64,000 nt of DNA from Sciurus carolinensis (Eukaryota; Chordata; Mammalia; Rodentia; Sciuridae): the NCBI RefSeq assembly GCF_902686445.1, contig NC_062213.1, positions 10,374,741 through 10,438,740 on the forward strand, read 5' to 3'. The number at the start of each line of letters is the position of its first letter. The first letter of the stretch is position 1. The translations under genes were made by a program, and so were the position numbers. The notes below the pieces were generated by a model. The model ran no database searches and was not told the origin of the DNA. It saw only the letters and a program-made list of their open reading frames with translations. This document shows positions 33,790 through 45,720 of this stretch, in pieces.

Positions 33790-34459
33790 AGAAAAGAAAA
33801 AAAAAGTGAATCTAAGCATGTCATAGACCCCTCACAAAAATCAACTCAAAGCAGATCATAGACCTAAATAAAAAGCACAGAACTAGAAAATTCCTGTAAG
33901 AAAAGTGAGAGGAAAATTTGGAGGAACTGTGCATGATGATGAGTCTTGAGATGCAACACCAAAGACATGATCTATGGAAGAAAGAACAGATAAAAAAAGA
34001 CCTTGTGAAAATCAAACCTTCCACTCTATACAAGACACAGTCAAGGGAACGAAAAGATCAACCGGGCCTGGGAGTGGATATGTGCAAAAGACTTATGAGA
34101 TAAAGGACTATTAAGCAAAATGAAAAAGTCCTCTTAAAACTCAACAATGAAAATACAAGCAGCCTGTTTCTAAAATGAGCCAAAGTTCTGAAGAAATACC
34201 ACACCAAAGAAGGTTTCCCTGCTGCAAATGAGCAGGCGAAAAGATGACCCACATCGTGTATGTGCATATGAGGCAACAAGAAAAGGCAAATTAAAACAAC
34301 AGCAAGGCCCCGCTGCCCACTATAGGGTGGCAAAATCCAGAGACTGACTCCAAATTTTGCAAATATGTGGGGCAACACGAACTCTCACTAATTGCTGGCA
34401 TAATACAAAATGGCACAGCCACTTTGGAAACATCTTGGCAGTCTCTTACAAAACTACAT
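33790..34459 (+). repeat. Old L1: ORF2 3' part, before the SINE
   Basis: 'aactcaaagcagatcataga', 'gacacagtcaagggaacgaa' and 'atggcacagccactttggaa' near 34410 follow the ORF2 C-terminal region on the + strand. Full of stops and shifts. It continues after the inserted SINE. Confidence 0.85.
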
Positions 34460-34651
34460 TTTAAAAAATCTGGGGTAATGGGGATTGAAACAAGAGGTAC
34501 TTTACCACTGAGCTACATCTCTTGCTCTTTTTATTTATTTATTTTGGAGACAGAGTCTTGCTAAGTTGCTGAGGTTGGCTTCCAACTTGAAATTCACCTG
34601 CCTCAGTCTCCAAATCACTGGGATTATAGATGAGCATCATTGTGCCTGGTC
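34460..34651 (-). mobile_element. Second B1-dID SINE, inverted, inside the L1
   Basis: The + strand reads the complement of an ID-like part ('atggggattgaaacaagagg', 'taccactgagctacatctct'), then a T-rich link, then the complement of the B1-like part ('gagacagagtcttgctaagt', 'ctcagtctccaaatcactgg', 'gagcatcattgtgcctggtc'). L1 sequence is continuous across it. Confidence 0.85.
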
Positions 34652-35350
34652 TAAATATGCTCTTACAATATGCTCTCGCAATCATTCAGTCTGGTATTTC
34701 AACTCCAAAAGAGTTGAACACTTATGTGCACAACCTTGCACATAGACAGCAGCTTTATTCATAATTGCCAAAACTTGGAAGCAACCAAGATGCCCTTCAG
34801 TAGATGAGTGGATTACATATACCATGGTAGATGCAAACAATGGAATGTCATTCAGCACCAAAAAGTAATGAGCTATCAATCAGGGAAAGATATAGAAGAA
34901 ACAAATGCAGATCACTAGGTAAAAGTTTGCTTCTCACCACATGGCCTTCTGGGAAGGCAAAACTATGGAGACAGTAAAAAGACCAGCAGTCAGCAGGGTT
35001 AGCAGGGAGGGAGGGCTATGTAGTAGACAGAGTACAAAGGACCTTTGAGGTCAATAAAACTACTCTGGGTGATACTATAATGGTGAATTTATGTCATTAT
35101 ACATTTGTCCAAACCCATAGAATGCACAACACCAAGAGTGACCCCACTGTAAACTATGGATTCTGGGGGATAACAACGTGTCAATGTAGATTCATCAGTG
35201 ATGACAAAGGGACCACTCTGCTGGGCCATGTGATAGTGGGGTCAGCTCTGCATGTGGGGGGTGGAATGTACTTGGGGGTTCTCTGTTTTCTTCTCACTGT
35301 TGCTATGGACTAAAACTGCTCTAAAAAGTTAAATCCATTAGACAAATAAA
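34652..35350 (+). repeat. Old L1: end of ORF2 and complete-looking 3' UTR
   Basis: 'gcacatagacagcagcttta', 'ttcataattgccaaaacttg', 'aatggaatgtcattcagcac', then the 3' UTR words 'acccatagaatgcacaacac' and 'ataacaacgtgtcaatgtag', ending 'aaactgctctaaaaagttaa' before an A-rich terminus. L1MB/MC-type age is inferred. Confidence 0.85.
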
Positions 35351-35354
35351 ATTA

Positions 35355-35490
35355 AATCCATTAGATTTCCAGGCTCCATCACCAGCTCTTTCCACAGAGA
35401 TTTGTGTGGGGCCTCGGAATCTGCCTCTCAGCTTTCTCCCCAGGAGTTCTGACATGAACTGACATCTGGGAGTCACTGGTGCAGGCTGCA
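35355..35490 (+). repeat. MER5-like hAT fragment
   Basis: 'ggcctcggaatctgcctctc' and 'agtcactggtgcaggctgca' follow the right half of MER5A. Confidence 0.55.
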
Positions 35491-36234
35491 GTCAGAGCGT
35501 AGGATTGACAAGCAGTTACGTGTAGGTTTTGGAGAAAATTTAAAGTCATGCTGAGGAGCTCAGACATGACTCTGTGGACTGTAAAGAGGCCCTGAAGGTT
35601 TTGATAGGGGGAGAGACAAGTTCAAAGTATTGCTCTGAGAAGATTAATCTGCCAACTCTGAGCAGAAACCAGGTGTGGGCTGCAGTGAAGGCTGCCTGCC
35701 ACAGCACAGAGTCCAGTGTTGGCAGTCACTGGTTCACTCCTGAAGGGAGGTAAAGGCAATGGGGATCCAGAGGACAGGATCTGGCTGAATTCCAGAGCTG
35801 AAGGTTTCATATAACCTGGGACCTGGTTAAGCAGGAAACCCTGTTTTCCACTGCTTGTTCCGCAGATGGCAGACTGCAGCCACTTCTTTATGTTTATAGA
35901 ACCGGAAGGGACTCTCCTGGGATCATGACTGAAGTTAACAAGAATCATGTTGGCGTTTAGTGAAGAATCTGAGGTGGCGAGGCCTGCATATGAAAACCAG
36001 GAACTCACTTTTCATCCGGTAATTTTTGATTTTGCACAAAAACCCTCATTTTATTTGGGAAAATCCCTTTCTTTAGCCTTCAGGTCTAGTGCCCTGACAG
36101 CAGCTATAATACATACACCCTCAAATTTCAGGCGGATCACACAAATTTTCAGATCCCAACCACAGTGAGCGGCTTGACTCCATACAGTGACGCAAGGACC
36201 CAGGTGCTTTTCATCTTACGACTCTGTGGTGCCT
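35491..36234. other. Unique DNA, no gene seen
   Basis: No gene or repeat recognised. Confidence 0.45.
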
Positions 36235-36237
36235 AGA

Positions 36238-36412
36238 ACAGAGGTACCCTGAGCATGGTTCTGCACCAGCAGCGGCATCTGGGGTTTGTAAGGAGGGTAA
36301 ATTGTCCCAGACTCCCCCAGACCTGCTGAATCAGAAGTTCTGGAGAGGGGCCTAACTCTTCCATGCCCTCTCGGTATTGCAAGGTAGCTCAAGTTTGAGA
36401 AGAGCTGTTCCA
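36238..36412 (-). repeat. MER5A-like hAT element, nearly complete
   Basis: 'ctgcaccagcagcggcatct', 'agacctgctgaatcagaagt', 'ctggagaggggcctaactct' and 'gctcaagtttgagaagagct' cover MER5A from end to end in reverse, about the usual 180-190 bases. Confidence 0.75.
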
Positions 36413-36596
36413 GGCCAGCTTTGTGTCTGAAGGAGTATGAGCGCATGGAGGCCGTTCGACTGTACCAGGTCTGGGCAGGGAGCAGGTCACTTTCCTTCCC
36501 GTTCCCCTGGCCATGCCTACCGCAAGGCAGACCAGGAACATCAGTCCAGTGTCCACAGAGTATAAAACAGGTCACGATGAGCTTGCAGCGTTGCTT
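36413..36596. other. Short unique interval
   Basis: Nothing recognised. Confidence 0.4.
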
Positions 36597-36715
36597 TTTC
36601 CAATTCCTCCTCTGTAAACAGGGGTGATGACACCTCATTCCCACGGTGATTGTGTGAATTGCTTGATAAAATTTATTCTTGGCTCCTGGCCCAGAAGAGA
36701 TGCTTAGTAAAGTTT
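36597..36715 (+). repeat. MIR 3' part
   Basis: 'ttccaattcctcctctgtaa', 'acaggggtgatgacacctca' and 'gagatgcttagtaaagttt' follow MIR's 3' half. Confidence 0.65.
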
Positions 36716-37887
36716 TGTTCTCTCTCCATAAACCCCTGAGTTCCCGAGATGGGCAAGAGTGGATGGGTCTTCCATCATTGATGATGCTTCAGCAGTTTCC
36801 TGCAAAGACTTCTTCCTGAGGTCTGTCTCCACCGATCAACTCGATGGACGCCTGCTCGGGTTGTGTAAATCCTGATTTGGTGGTGGCATTGAATGAGGCC
36901 TTGCTCTCTGACAGGCACTTTGCATGGATGGTATCCTTCATTCTTGACTGCACTTTGGAAAGCCCTACATCTGCCTCCCTTTCTTAAAGGAGAAACCCAA
37001 AGCTCTGCAAGAGGAATTGTCTGGAAAAGGCCTCCCATTGGAAGGTGATGGCTGGGGCAGGCTTCCTAACTCCCTTCTGCCTGGCTTCACACCCCAGAGC
37101 CAATAGGAGAGCCAGGGAAGTTAAAGACAATTCCCGAAGCTGATGGAGTTCACGGTCTCACTGAGGACAGAGGACAGAGTCAGAAAATGACACTGACGTG
37201 TGGTGTGGGTGTTTCATTCCCACCTTGTTTTTTATAGAGAGGAAAGGAAAAGGCATTTAAGACAAACTGGCTTGTGTGACGCTATATTGAAAAGCCAGAT
37301 GAGCGAAGTTCCATTTGCGGTGCAGGCGCAGGGACCACAGTGCTTTGACGTCAATTTGAACCGTTTACGTATTTCACTGCTAAACTCTGCCTTAGTGATG
37401 CAAAGTGTGTGACACACAGCTTCTGTGAACAAGAGCTGGCTGATCGCCTCTGTGGGAAAAGTCCCCATCTCCATGGTGATTGGCTGTGTGTCCTAGACAT
37501 CGTCTGGAAGTTGGGAGAGCTAGTGAGAGGCGTAGGCAGTGGGGGCGGTGGGGACAGTAAACCCCGCAGGAGCAGCAGGTTCTGTGAGGAAGGCAGTGTG
37601 TTTTATTCCTTCCCTGGCAATTCAGTGTCCTGGGAGACTCAGTGAGTGACAGACAGATTCACTGACAAGGAATTAATGCTGTGCCGTCACCATTCTCCTA
37701 CTGAGGTTCTAAGCATAAGGGTTGACAGTGGGTGGCCTTGCTTTGACAAGCAAATCTAAACTTCCTGTTTGGAAATGCAGAGGACTTATTGCATCTAGAC
37801 AGGGAGGGTAGTGGTTACTCACCTCCTAAAACCTCCAGACCCACTGTAGTGAGCCAAGCTCTCCTAGTCTAGAATGCCTTACAAGAA
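36716..37887. other. Unique DNA, no gene seen
   Basis: 36880-37015 may be a very weak inverted MIR. Otherwise nothing recognised. Confidence 0.45.
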
Positions 37888-38108
37888 CAATAGCAATGAT
37901 TTATTGAGCACCAACTGCGTGCTGGGCGCTGTGCCAGGTCTGTACCTGTATTGCTACCAGTCTTATCAAAACCCCTACTGGTAGCTATTTCCAGTATCAA
38001 GTGGGACAATCGTGGCTCAGAGAGGTTAAGTGTCTTGTTCAATGTCACAGAGTTCACGGGTCTGGTTGAGCTCAGGCCTGGGTTCTTTATACTATGCCAA
38101 CTATTTCT
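37888..38108 (-). repeat. MIR SINE, nearly full length
   Basis: 'atttattgagcaccaactgc', 'tggctcagagaggttaagtg', 'ttcaatgtcacagagttcac' and 'aggcctgggttctttatact' follow the complete MIR in reverse. Confidence 0.85.
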
Positions 38109-38204
38109 TTTTGCCATGGTTCTTAACTAACCTACAGAGCCATTTCAAGCTATAGAAGAACCCAGCTTTGCCCAATTCCTCAGGGCAAAAGTCCTTTAAG
38201 TCAT

Positions 38205-38345
38205 TGTTGGAAATATGGATGAAGAACCTGAGCATAGAGAACTGAGCTGACTTAGCCACAGTCACGCAGCTGGTGGGTGAAGGAGCATGGATTTAAACCC
38301 AGGTCCGTGGGCCCTAGCACCCAATCCCTTAAGTATCCTGCTACC
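38205..38345 (-). repeat. MIR SINE
   Basis: 'gacttagccacagtcacgca', 'gctggtgggtgaaggagcat' and 'ggatttaaacccaggtccgt' follow MIR in reverse. Confidence 0.75.
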
Positions 38346-38777
38346 CACACCAGCTTGGCAGCTGAATTTCTGGGGTGGGATTCCTGACACATGTGGAGTC
38401 CACAGGAGATTCTGATACAGTCCATGAAGGAACCTGACCATAGGCCACTGTGTGCCTGAAAGTCCATGTCTTCCTGTCAGCTCTCCAGGCAGGCCCATCT
38501 TCCCTCCTGCTCACTGGACTGTCCTGATGAGCCTGTTATTTTCACAACCAGAAATGCCCAGGAAGGTTTGGGAGAGGTGACGCCAATGCAAGAATTTGGA
38601 GCTACAAGGGAGGTGTTCTGACTCTTTCCTGCACAGCTCAGTAGAGGACAGGTACTTGATATCACTCCAGCCCAGACATTTGGACACCGGGATCAGGTAC
38701 CTGTGGGCAGGAACTAGGTGTGGTACATGGCGGCTGGCCTGAGGGTAAGGATTTGAAAAAAGAAAGAACCAGATTAG
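38346..38777. other. Unique DNA, no gene seen
   Basis: A weak MER5-like phrase near 38370-38420. Nothing else. Confidence 0.4.
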
Positions 38778-38895
38778 CTTAAAGGCCAAGAGCCTAGGTT
38801 TGGAGTCTGACAAACCTCAATTTGAATTCTAGTTTTACCACTTGCTCAGTTGACTTGAGCAAGTCACATAACTTCTGAGAGCCTGTGTCTTGGGC
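38778..38895 (+). repeat. MIR SINE, 5' and core part
   Basis: 'gaattctagttttaccactt' and 'ttgagcaagtcacataactt' follow the MIR core. Confidence 0.75.
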
Positions 38896-39816
38896 TGGGG
38901 TGACTTTCTACCTTCTCGGGTCAAAGTCGGGGCTGTGTTGCTAACTAGGAAGGTGCTGGGCTAACACATCGAAAGCTCTTAGGTTGTATGAGAAGCCCTT
39001 GGTGGAGCAGAGGCGCTGGGGCAACTGGCATGAAATAAAAGGCAGATGAGGGTGACCCAGTAACTGACAGGGACCCAGGGTTGAGCCACAGACAGTGAGG
39101 GTCAGCACTGGAAGCCCAGGATGAGGGCAGAGATGTCCCCCCAGGGCAGCGAGCGTGGGGGCTGCCATTCTAATCTGAGCCCACGGCTTCCCCATGGCAG
39201 ACGTCCTGGACCCTCTTCTTTCTGACTTGGCTTTTCCTTCTGTTCTTGGTCTCTGCAGTTACTTGTCTCTTCTGGTTTCACTGACTCGTTCCTCTGTGAA
39301 CCTGATGGTGGATTTAACTTTTCCATTCTCTCAGGTGGGCCCTGGCTCCATCTGCCTCTGGCCATCTTGGGCAACGATGTCCAACAACCAGTCCCCACTC
39401 AGGGGCAGCTGGAGCAACAGTGTGCTGGGCCGGTACCCTTGGGACAGCGCTTACCTGACTTCAGGGAACTGGGTAGTGACAGGGCTGTGGAGTGGGTCAG
39501 TCAGCACCATGGGGTTTGTTGGGTGGCAATCAGGGCCTGGGCCTGGAATCTAGCCCCTGGAGGCCCGTCCTTGGAGGCCGTCCTTGGAGGACCCAGATGG
39601 AGCACACTGGGGCTGAGCTGCTGCCCTGAAGCGCAAGGGTTGCCAGGCAGATGCCAGGCCAGGAACGGAGCTCAGAGAGCTGGAGCCGCTGGGGCAGAGG
39701 TCCTCTTCAGCAGACACGAGGCCACCATCTAGACTGCAGTGAGGCGGCGTCAGCTTAGCAGGAAGGCGGAAACCAGGCCTACTTACGCTCACTCCAGCAA
39801 GGCACTTGTGCTTGAC
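38896..39816. other. Unique GC-rich DNA, no gene seen
   Basis: Two acceptor-like sites, pyrimidine tract then CAG, end at about 39258 and 39334, but no matching donor or conserved frame follows. The open frames here (up to 126 codons) overlap on both strands. A tandem 'ccgtccttggagg' pair lies near 39567-39592. Confidence 0.45.
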
Positions 39817-39975
39817 GTCAGGTGGATCAGGATCAGACTCAACTCCACCACGAGCAACTGCAGAATCTTGGCTCAGCAAATTCCTCAAAGCCTCAAGTTC
39901 CCCGACTAAATGGGGACACTGGGGTCTCATAGGGTCCTAGGGATGTTTGTCACATCTTGAGGACTCAATAAATGG
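39817..39975 (+). repeat. MIR SINE
   Basis: 'gatcaggatcagactcaact', 'cttggctcagcaaattcctc' and 'gaggactcaataaatgggga' follow MIR through its 3' end. Confidence 0.65.
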
Positions 39976-40224
39976 GGAGTGAGTACCAAGGGTTACAGTG
40001 AGGTGAGGGCTCCAACACACAAATTGGAAGACCCAAATGACACGCAGAGATTGAATTCTTTCTCTTCAAGGCTGGTGTAGAAGCTCCACGGGCTGCAGGG
40101 GACCTTGGTGCCTTCTGATGTTTGAGTCCACCCTCTTTAGCTCATGCCTCCAGCCCCAGGAGCATCGTACAAGACTGCCACTAGAGGTGCCATCCGCCAT
40201 GCTCCGTCTGCTCATCCTGCCCCA
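39976..40224. other. Short unique interval
   Basis: A CTCF-like but poorer word, CCACTAGAGGTGCC, near 40178 is not called. Confidence 0.4.
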
Positions 40225-40510
40225 CCACCTGGGTACCCGCGGTGCCCTCCGCATCCTGAACCCTTCAGCTCAGAGGTCACTTCCTCATGAAAGTCCTCCC
40301 TGTCACCCCCGTTGAGGACTTATCATGCCCCAAACCACCCTATGGTGATCTGTCTTCATGGTCACCTCCTCACCAGGTAATAACAATGATTAGATAAAGC
40401 AATAGTGAGCTCCTTGGACATGGGAGACTTGCCACACATGGGAGCCCTGCGAATCCACAGCCCCTAGTGCCCGGCCTGGCGTCGGAAGCTGCTCAGTAAA
40501 TGCAGGAAGG
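40225..40510 (+). repeat. L2 LINE 3' end
   Basis: 'cagctcagaggtcacttcct', 'gtgagctccttggacatggg', 'cagcccctagtgcccggcct' and 'agctgctcagtaaatgcagg' follow the L2 3' end in order. Confidence 0.75.
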
Positions 40511-41104
40511 TGGCCATTTGAATGGATGAGGCAGGTCTTGGCCACCATTTCCCATCTTGGCCTTTCCCTGGCACAGATACCCTCCAGAGACATGGCAGCA
40601 TGACAGATTGGATTGTTAGAGGCTACCTTTGTTGATAATTTATGCTTGAACTGAATGGTGATCCAAAATTAGTTTTCTTTAAGTAAATACCTATGGGGCA
40701 AATATTTTAAAATTTCAGTGCATGAACAATTATTTCCAACGTTCAAAAAAGCATGAGTAGTAATACATTGAACATCCATGAACTTCTACCCAACTGGAGA
40801 AATAGAATATCATGAATGTGAAGTAGAAGCCCCTGCCAACCCACCCCCAGGCACAGTCTCTTTGCAGCAGGAACCATCTTTTTAAATGTAGAGTTTGCTA
40901 CCCAGGGCCAAGTGAAGGATAGAGTGAGTAAGAGCGAGACTAGGGCCAGAGTCTATCATTCTTCAACAATGATATTTTGTCCATCATGGATGTTATTATG
41001 ATTTTGTAAATTGGAATATTGATTAAATATTGTCTATCAAGTAAATATTCAAGAAATATTATTTATCTTGATTGCTGATATTTTGGGTGCCCTCATATTT
41101 GTTT
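40511..41104. other. Unique A/T-rich DNA
   Basis: Nothing recognised. Contains many TAAAT/ATTTA words. Confidence 0.45.
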
Positions 41105-41411
41105 TTATAACAGTTTATTGTGATATCCAGTTCACCCATTTTAAACATCTACTTCAATGATTTAAAAAAATTAAATTAAGAGAGTTGTATAACCATCAAC
41201 AAAATTAAATTTACATTTCATCATCCTAAAGAAAACACTCCATACCCTGTGGGTGTCACCCCATATGTCCCACCCTGCTGACGGCCACCACTAATTCACA
41301 TCCAGAACCATACAGCATTGCAACTGTACCTGTCCTGCTGTGTCTGGCTCCTTAACTTACCATGATGGTTTTAGGGTTCATCCATATGGTAGGTAGCACT
41401 TCTTACCTGTT
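41105..41411 (-). repeat. Old L1 (L1M-type), before the ID insertion
   Basis: 'agagttgtataaccatcaac', 'gaaaacactccataccctgt', 'gacggccaccactaattcac' and 'gttcatccatatggtaggta' read as the complement of an old L1 3' end. Confidence 0.75.
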
Positions 41412-41488
41412 TTTCAGTGCTGGGGATTGAGCCCAGGGCCTTGCACATGCTAGGCAAGTGTGGTATCCCTAAGCTCCGTCCCCAACTA
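41412..41488 (-). mobile_element. ID SINE inside the old L1
   Basis: The + strand 'agtgctggggattgagccca', 'gggccttgcacatgctaggc' and 'ctaagctccgtccccaac' is the complement of an ID element. The tRNA-derived B box (GGTTC-type word) reads 'gggctcaatcc' on the - strand. The short T-rich left edge is its tail. The host L1 resumes just after it. Confidence 0.85.
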
Positions 41489-41625
41489 CTTCTTTCCTTT
41501 GTATTGGCAAATAAGAATCCACCCTGTGGACTCACCACGTTTTGTTGATCCATCCATCAGCCGTTGGAGGCTTGGGCATTGCCCACTTTGGGGCTGTTAT
41601 GACAAATGCCACTGTGAGACTCCAT
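41489..41625 (-). repeat. Old L1 (L1M-type), after the ID insertion
   Basis: 'cattgcccactttggggctg' and 'ttatgacaaatgccactgtg' continue the element of 41105-41411, including the common 'ttgatccatccatcagccgt'. Confidence 0.7.
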
Positions 41626-42894
41626 CCATGAACAAGCACTCCCTTAAATTTTGTGCCCAAGGGAGCATCTCACTGACCTGCCTTTGCCTCAGTCCTGTGC
41701 TATGCAGGAAGAGTTTTATTCCACAACCTGGATACATACCTGCAGAGCAGGCTGATTCCCAAGCTAGGGGTTGACGTGGGCACTGAGGGCCTGTGCAGCG
41801 AAGGCCAGAAACGAAGCTGCCCAGTGGGTGCCACAAGGTCAAAGGCCCTCAGCCATCTCTGCTGCTCTCCTCCCGGTTCTCCCAGTGACATCTGCTCCTG
41901 CCAGCCGGGTCCTCACTGAGTTCCCACCCACACTGCCTCCACCCACTCCTTTCTGCGGTGAGCAGAGGCAAGACCGTGTATTGCTTTCCTCTTCCAAGCA
42001 TGGAAACCTTCTCCACCATTTGGGAAGCCTCCTGCAGAGCAGAGGATGAGGAAGTGGGCCAGGCAAGGAACCAAAGGGTCCCCACAGGGCACGGCTGTAC
42101 AGGCACAGTGGGAACAGGGCAGCTGAGGGAACCCTGCGGGTCCATCTAGCAGCTCAGAGCCCCACTGGGACCCGGCAGAGCGCCTGGGTTGGGGCAGAGG
42201 CAGACCTGTGTGAAGGTGGCTGAGTCAGGAGGAGAGGCGCTGAAAAGAGGCGGCAACTCCATCTCCAGGGAGAGCAGCCGTCCGTCCCAATAGGAAAGTG
42301 GGTTCAGAGGGCCCGCCCGGCCTCTACGCTTTTCAGCTCACTCCAGAGGCGGAACTGAATTGCTTACCTCTGCCTCAGTCCCTCTTCTGCATCACGGGTC
42401 CTTAATGGAGGCTTAGACTTCAGGCCCCTGGAAATGGAAATTAGCACAGGGCTTCTTTCTGGAGCAATGATATCCTGGGAAAAGATACTGGTAATTCTGG
42501 CCAATCGTGTGACTCTACTAATACCCGCTCTATTTTATGTGTCAAAAGAGTGGATTTCATCAAATGAATTCTATCTCAACAAGAAAGTGATGAATGAACG
42601 AGTGACCCGGTGAGGCGCTGCCTGGAGGTCGGGTGGCTGAGAGCGGGACGGCTGGATGCTGTGAGGACGGACGGCAGCCAAAGGCCTCCGAGCAGGAAGG
42701 GAGCCATGCAAACCAGGGGTTCCCAGCAGACCAGCACCACTGCCGTCCCAAGGGTGGGAGCGGTCTGGGGGGCACTCCACGGTGGGAAGCAAAACTCCTT
42801 CCTCATTATTAGTAGCAATTTTCCAGGTGCCGCTTCCCCCAGCCCCCACCTGCCAGCAGGCTCGGCCCCGTCTCCTCAGACGCTTGTGCCTCCC
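41626..42894. other. Unique GC-rich DNA, no gene seen
   Basis: Several 70-150 codon open frames overlap on both strands. No recognised domain, promoter or CpG island boundary by eye. Confidence 0.45.
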
Positions 42895-43075
42895 CCTCAT
42901 TCCCGATCCGCCATAGGTCTGTGTGCGTTTTGTAACTGCCTGTCCCCCCACTGGAAAGGAAGCAGCTTGAGAGGAGGGAGTTTTCCCTGCTGTCTTCATG
43001 GCTGTGTTCCCAGGTCGTAGAACAATGTCCAACACCGAGTACGCCTCTGATGGGTGATTGCAAGTGAAGGCACAG
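42895..43075 (+). repeat. L2 LINE 3' end
   Basis: 'gtaactgcctgtccccccac', 'ggaagcagcttgagaggagg', 'tgctgtcttcatggctgtgt' and 'cagagaacaatgtccaacacc'-like words follow the L2 3' end. Confidence 0.55.
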
Positions 43076-43299
43076 CCTCGTTCTCTGTAGGAAGGGATGG
43101 CACGACCCTTCTAGGCCCCGATCAGACAAGAGAATGTATGGAAGAAGTTATCAAGCGTTTTGTGCAACCGACTCATTACATTTGAAACTCACTGTGTCAC
43201 TGGGAAAGAAAACGAGGGATACCAGTCAATTGAAGCCTGGTTGTCAATCTCTGCAATTTCTGCTGCTGGAAGTTTGATGGAGATTGCATGAAATCCAGA
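43076..43299. other. Short unique interval
   Basis: Nothing recognised before the old L1 begins. Confidence 0.4.
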
Positions 43300-44924
43300 G
43301 GTCAGTTTGGAGAGTTTTTTCATCTTAATAAGGTTAAGTCTTCAAGTTCATGAACACAGGATGTCTTATCATTTATTTTAACAATTCATTTCAATACTGT
43401 AGAATTTTCAGTGAATAAGCCAATTCTTGTATGAAATTTGTATCTGTTTTATTCCTTTTGATGCTACTGCCCATTGAATTGTGTTCTTAATTTAATTTAA
43501 TCTTCCCTTGCTAGTGTTTAAAAATGTAATTTATTTTTGAATATTGACCCGTATCCTATTGTTTGCTGAACTTACTTATTAGTTCTAATAAGTAGGTCCT
43601 TTGGGATTATCTATATACAGGATCATGTCCATTGCAAGTAGAGGTAGTTTAATCCTCCCTTTCTAATTCAGATATCTTTTATTTCTCTTCCCTTACCCGC
43701 TCACAGGACACCGACACATGCCTGTGTTCAATTAGCAGTTCTCGAGTGAATGAGCGGCATGGTGTCCCTATTTAATACAGTGTCAAGCAGAAGGCATGGG
43801 AGCAGAGAGCATTGTCTTGTTCGTTCTTGGTTTGGGGGGGAAACGTTTTCCTTTGGCCTTGACTATAGGCCTTTCGTAGGTGACTTTTATCAGGTTGAGG
43901 AAGCTCCCGTCTCTTTCTATCTTGTTGAATGTTCCTCATGACAAGCGGTGGATGTGATCAGTGCCTTTTCTGTACCTCGCTCTATTCCACTGATTGTTTT
44001 TATACACCGAGTGGCACCTGCATTGTGAGAACACGCCTTTCCTGTCCACAGTACGTCCTTCTCTCCTTGCTGGCACCGTCGCTGGTGTTTGGTTAAGGGT
44101 TTTTCACCTGTGTTCACAGTGGCCACTGTCTGTACTTTTCTGTTGATGTGCTGACTTTGTCCTAGTTGTCAGGGTGATACTGACCTCACGGGATGAGTTG
44201 GAACGTGTTCTCTTCCATTTGGTAGAAGAATTTTTAAAGGATTGGTGTAGATTCTTCTCTAACTGGTAGAAATTATCAGTAAAGGCATCCAGTCAGAGGA
44301 GCTTTGTGGGGAGGATGCCCAGCTCTTCATTTGTCAAAGTCGGCTCAAATGTTCTGCTTCTTTGCGAATCAGTCTTGGTGGTGTGTGACTTTCTAGGAAT
44401 GGGTCCATTTCACCTCAGTGGTCTCATTTTGTGATAGCATTTCCTTGTTGCCATTTTTATTTTTCAAAGAGCAGTAATGATATCGTCTTCTTCATTCCTG
44501 ATTTTGGTGACTTGAGTCTTCTTTTTTATTATTTATTTGTGTAGTTTGGTCACTCTACCTAAGGGTTTGTTATCAATTTTGTTGATCTTTTCAAAGAACC
44601 AACTTTGGGTTTTGTTGATTTTCTTTATTGTTTTTCCGTTCTCCGTTGCATAGATTTCTGCTTTAGTAAACACTTCCATCTGCTTACTTCAGGGTTCACT
44701 TGCTACTCTTTTGGAAGTTCTTTAAAGTGAAAGTTTAGGTTATTTATTTGAGATCATTCTTCAATTTTAATATAGACATTTACAACTAAAAATTTTTCTT
44801 CAAGTACCTGTTCTTCCGTAGCTCATAAGTTTGGTTATGTTGTGATTTTATTCATTTCAAAGTATTTCTAACCAATCTTGTGCTATCATCTTTGAGTCAC
44901 TTATTTAGGATAGTATTGTTTCAT

Positions 44925-44970
<46 letters not shown>

Positions 44971-45372
44971 TTAGGAACTTGCTGCATTTCTTTCCATTAT
45001 TGATTACTAATTTTATTACACTATGACTGAAGAACATATTGTGTATGATTTCAATCATTTTAAATTTCTGAAACTTGCTTGGCAGCCAACTCATGGTGTG
45101 TCCCAGGCAGTGTTGATGTGCACTTGAGAAGAATGCGTCTCCTGCCTTGTTGGATGGAGTGTCCTGTAGATGCCTAGCGGGTCTGTTCAGTCTTGGTTTC
45201 CACTGTTACATGAGTCTCTAGTTCATTGTGGACCTCCCAAATAGTTGTTCTATCCATTATTGAATATGGAGTATTGAAACCGCCAGTAATTGCTGTTGGA
45301 TGGCATATTTCTCCCTTCAATTCTGCCCCTTTTGCTTTATGTATCTTAGGGATCTGTGACAAGTTACATTTA
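43300..45372 (-). mobile_element. Old L1, ORF2 region, first block
   Basis: The + strand reads as the complement of ORF2. Landmarks are 'gataagtcttcaagttcatg'-like words near 43335, 'gatcttttcaaagaaccaac' (44585) and 'ttgttctatccattattgaa' (45245). Reading on the - strand the order is ORF2 N-terminal to C-terminal as one moves from right to left. A pure (TA)n run lies inside at about 44927-44969. Decayed by stops and shifts everywhere, so a dead copy. Confidence 0.85.
44927..44969. repeat. (TA)n microsatellite inside the old L1
   Basis: Uninterrupted AT alternation for about 43 bases. Confidence 0.97.
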
Positions 45373-45720
45373 AAAAAAAAATTTTAAATTTTATTTGTTC
45401 TAATTAGTTGTACGTGACAGTAGAATGCATTTATGCATTTTGATAAATCAACACATAAATGTACATATTGCAGGATCACATCAGTCATGCAGTCATACAT
45501 GTACATGAGGCAATAATGTCTGTTTTACTCTACTATGCTTCCTACTCCATATCCCCCCTTCACTCCCCTCTACCTAATATAAAGTAACTTTATTCTTCCA
45601 TATCCCCCACTTATTGGGAATTAGCATCTGCATGTCAGAGAAAACATTCAGCCTTTGATTTTTTGGGTTTGGCTTACTTCACTTAGCATGATATTCTCTA
45701 ACTCCATTCATTTACCAGCA
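45373..45720 (-). mobile_element. Younger L1 3' end inserted in the old L1
   Basis: 'gtgacagtagaatgcattta', 'cagtcatacatgtacatgag', 'gcaataatgtctgttttact' and 'cttagcatgatattctctaa' are the sciurid-type L1 3' UTR in reverse. Old-L1 sequence stops at about 45372 and resumes at about 45721. Left 'aagttacattt' and right 'gtttacttacatct' may be decayed target duplications. Confidence 0.85.

Noticed and set aside
38346..38777. A MER5-like element near 38370-38420
   Set aside because: Only one or two short phrases fit, too few to call.
39194..39732. Possible exon after two acceptor-like sites
   Set aside because: No donor of comparable quality follows, and the frames overlap on both strands.
40170..40186. 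Third CTCF-like word (CCACTAGAGGTGCC)
   Set aside because: Its second half departs from the core at three positions.
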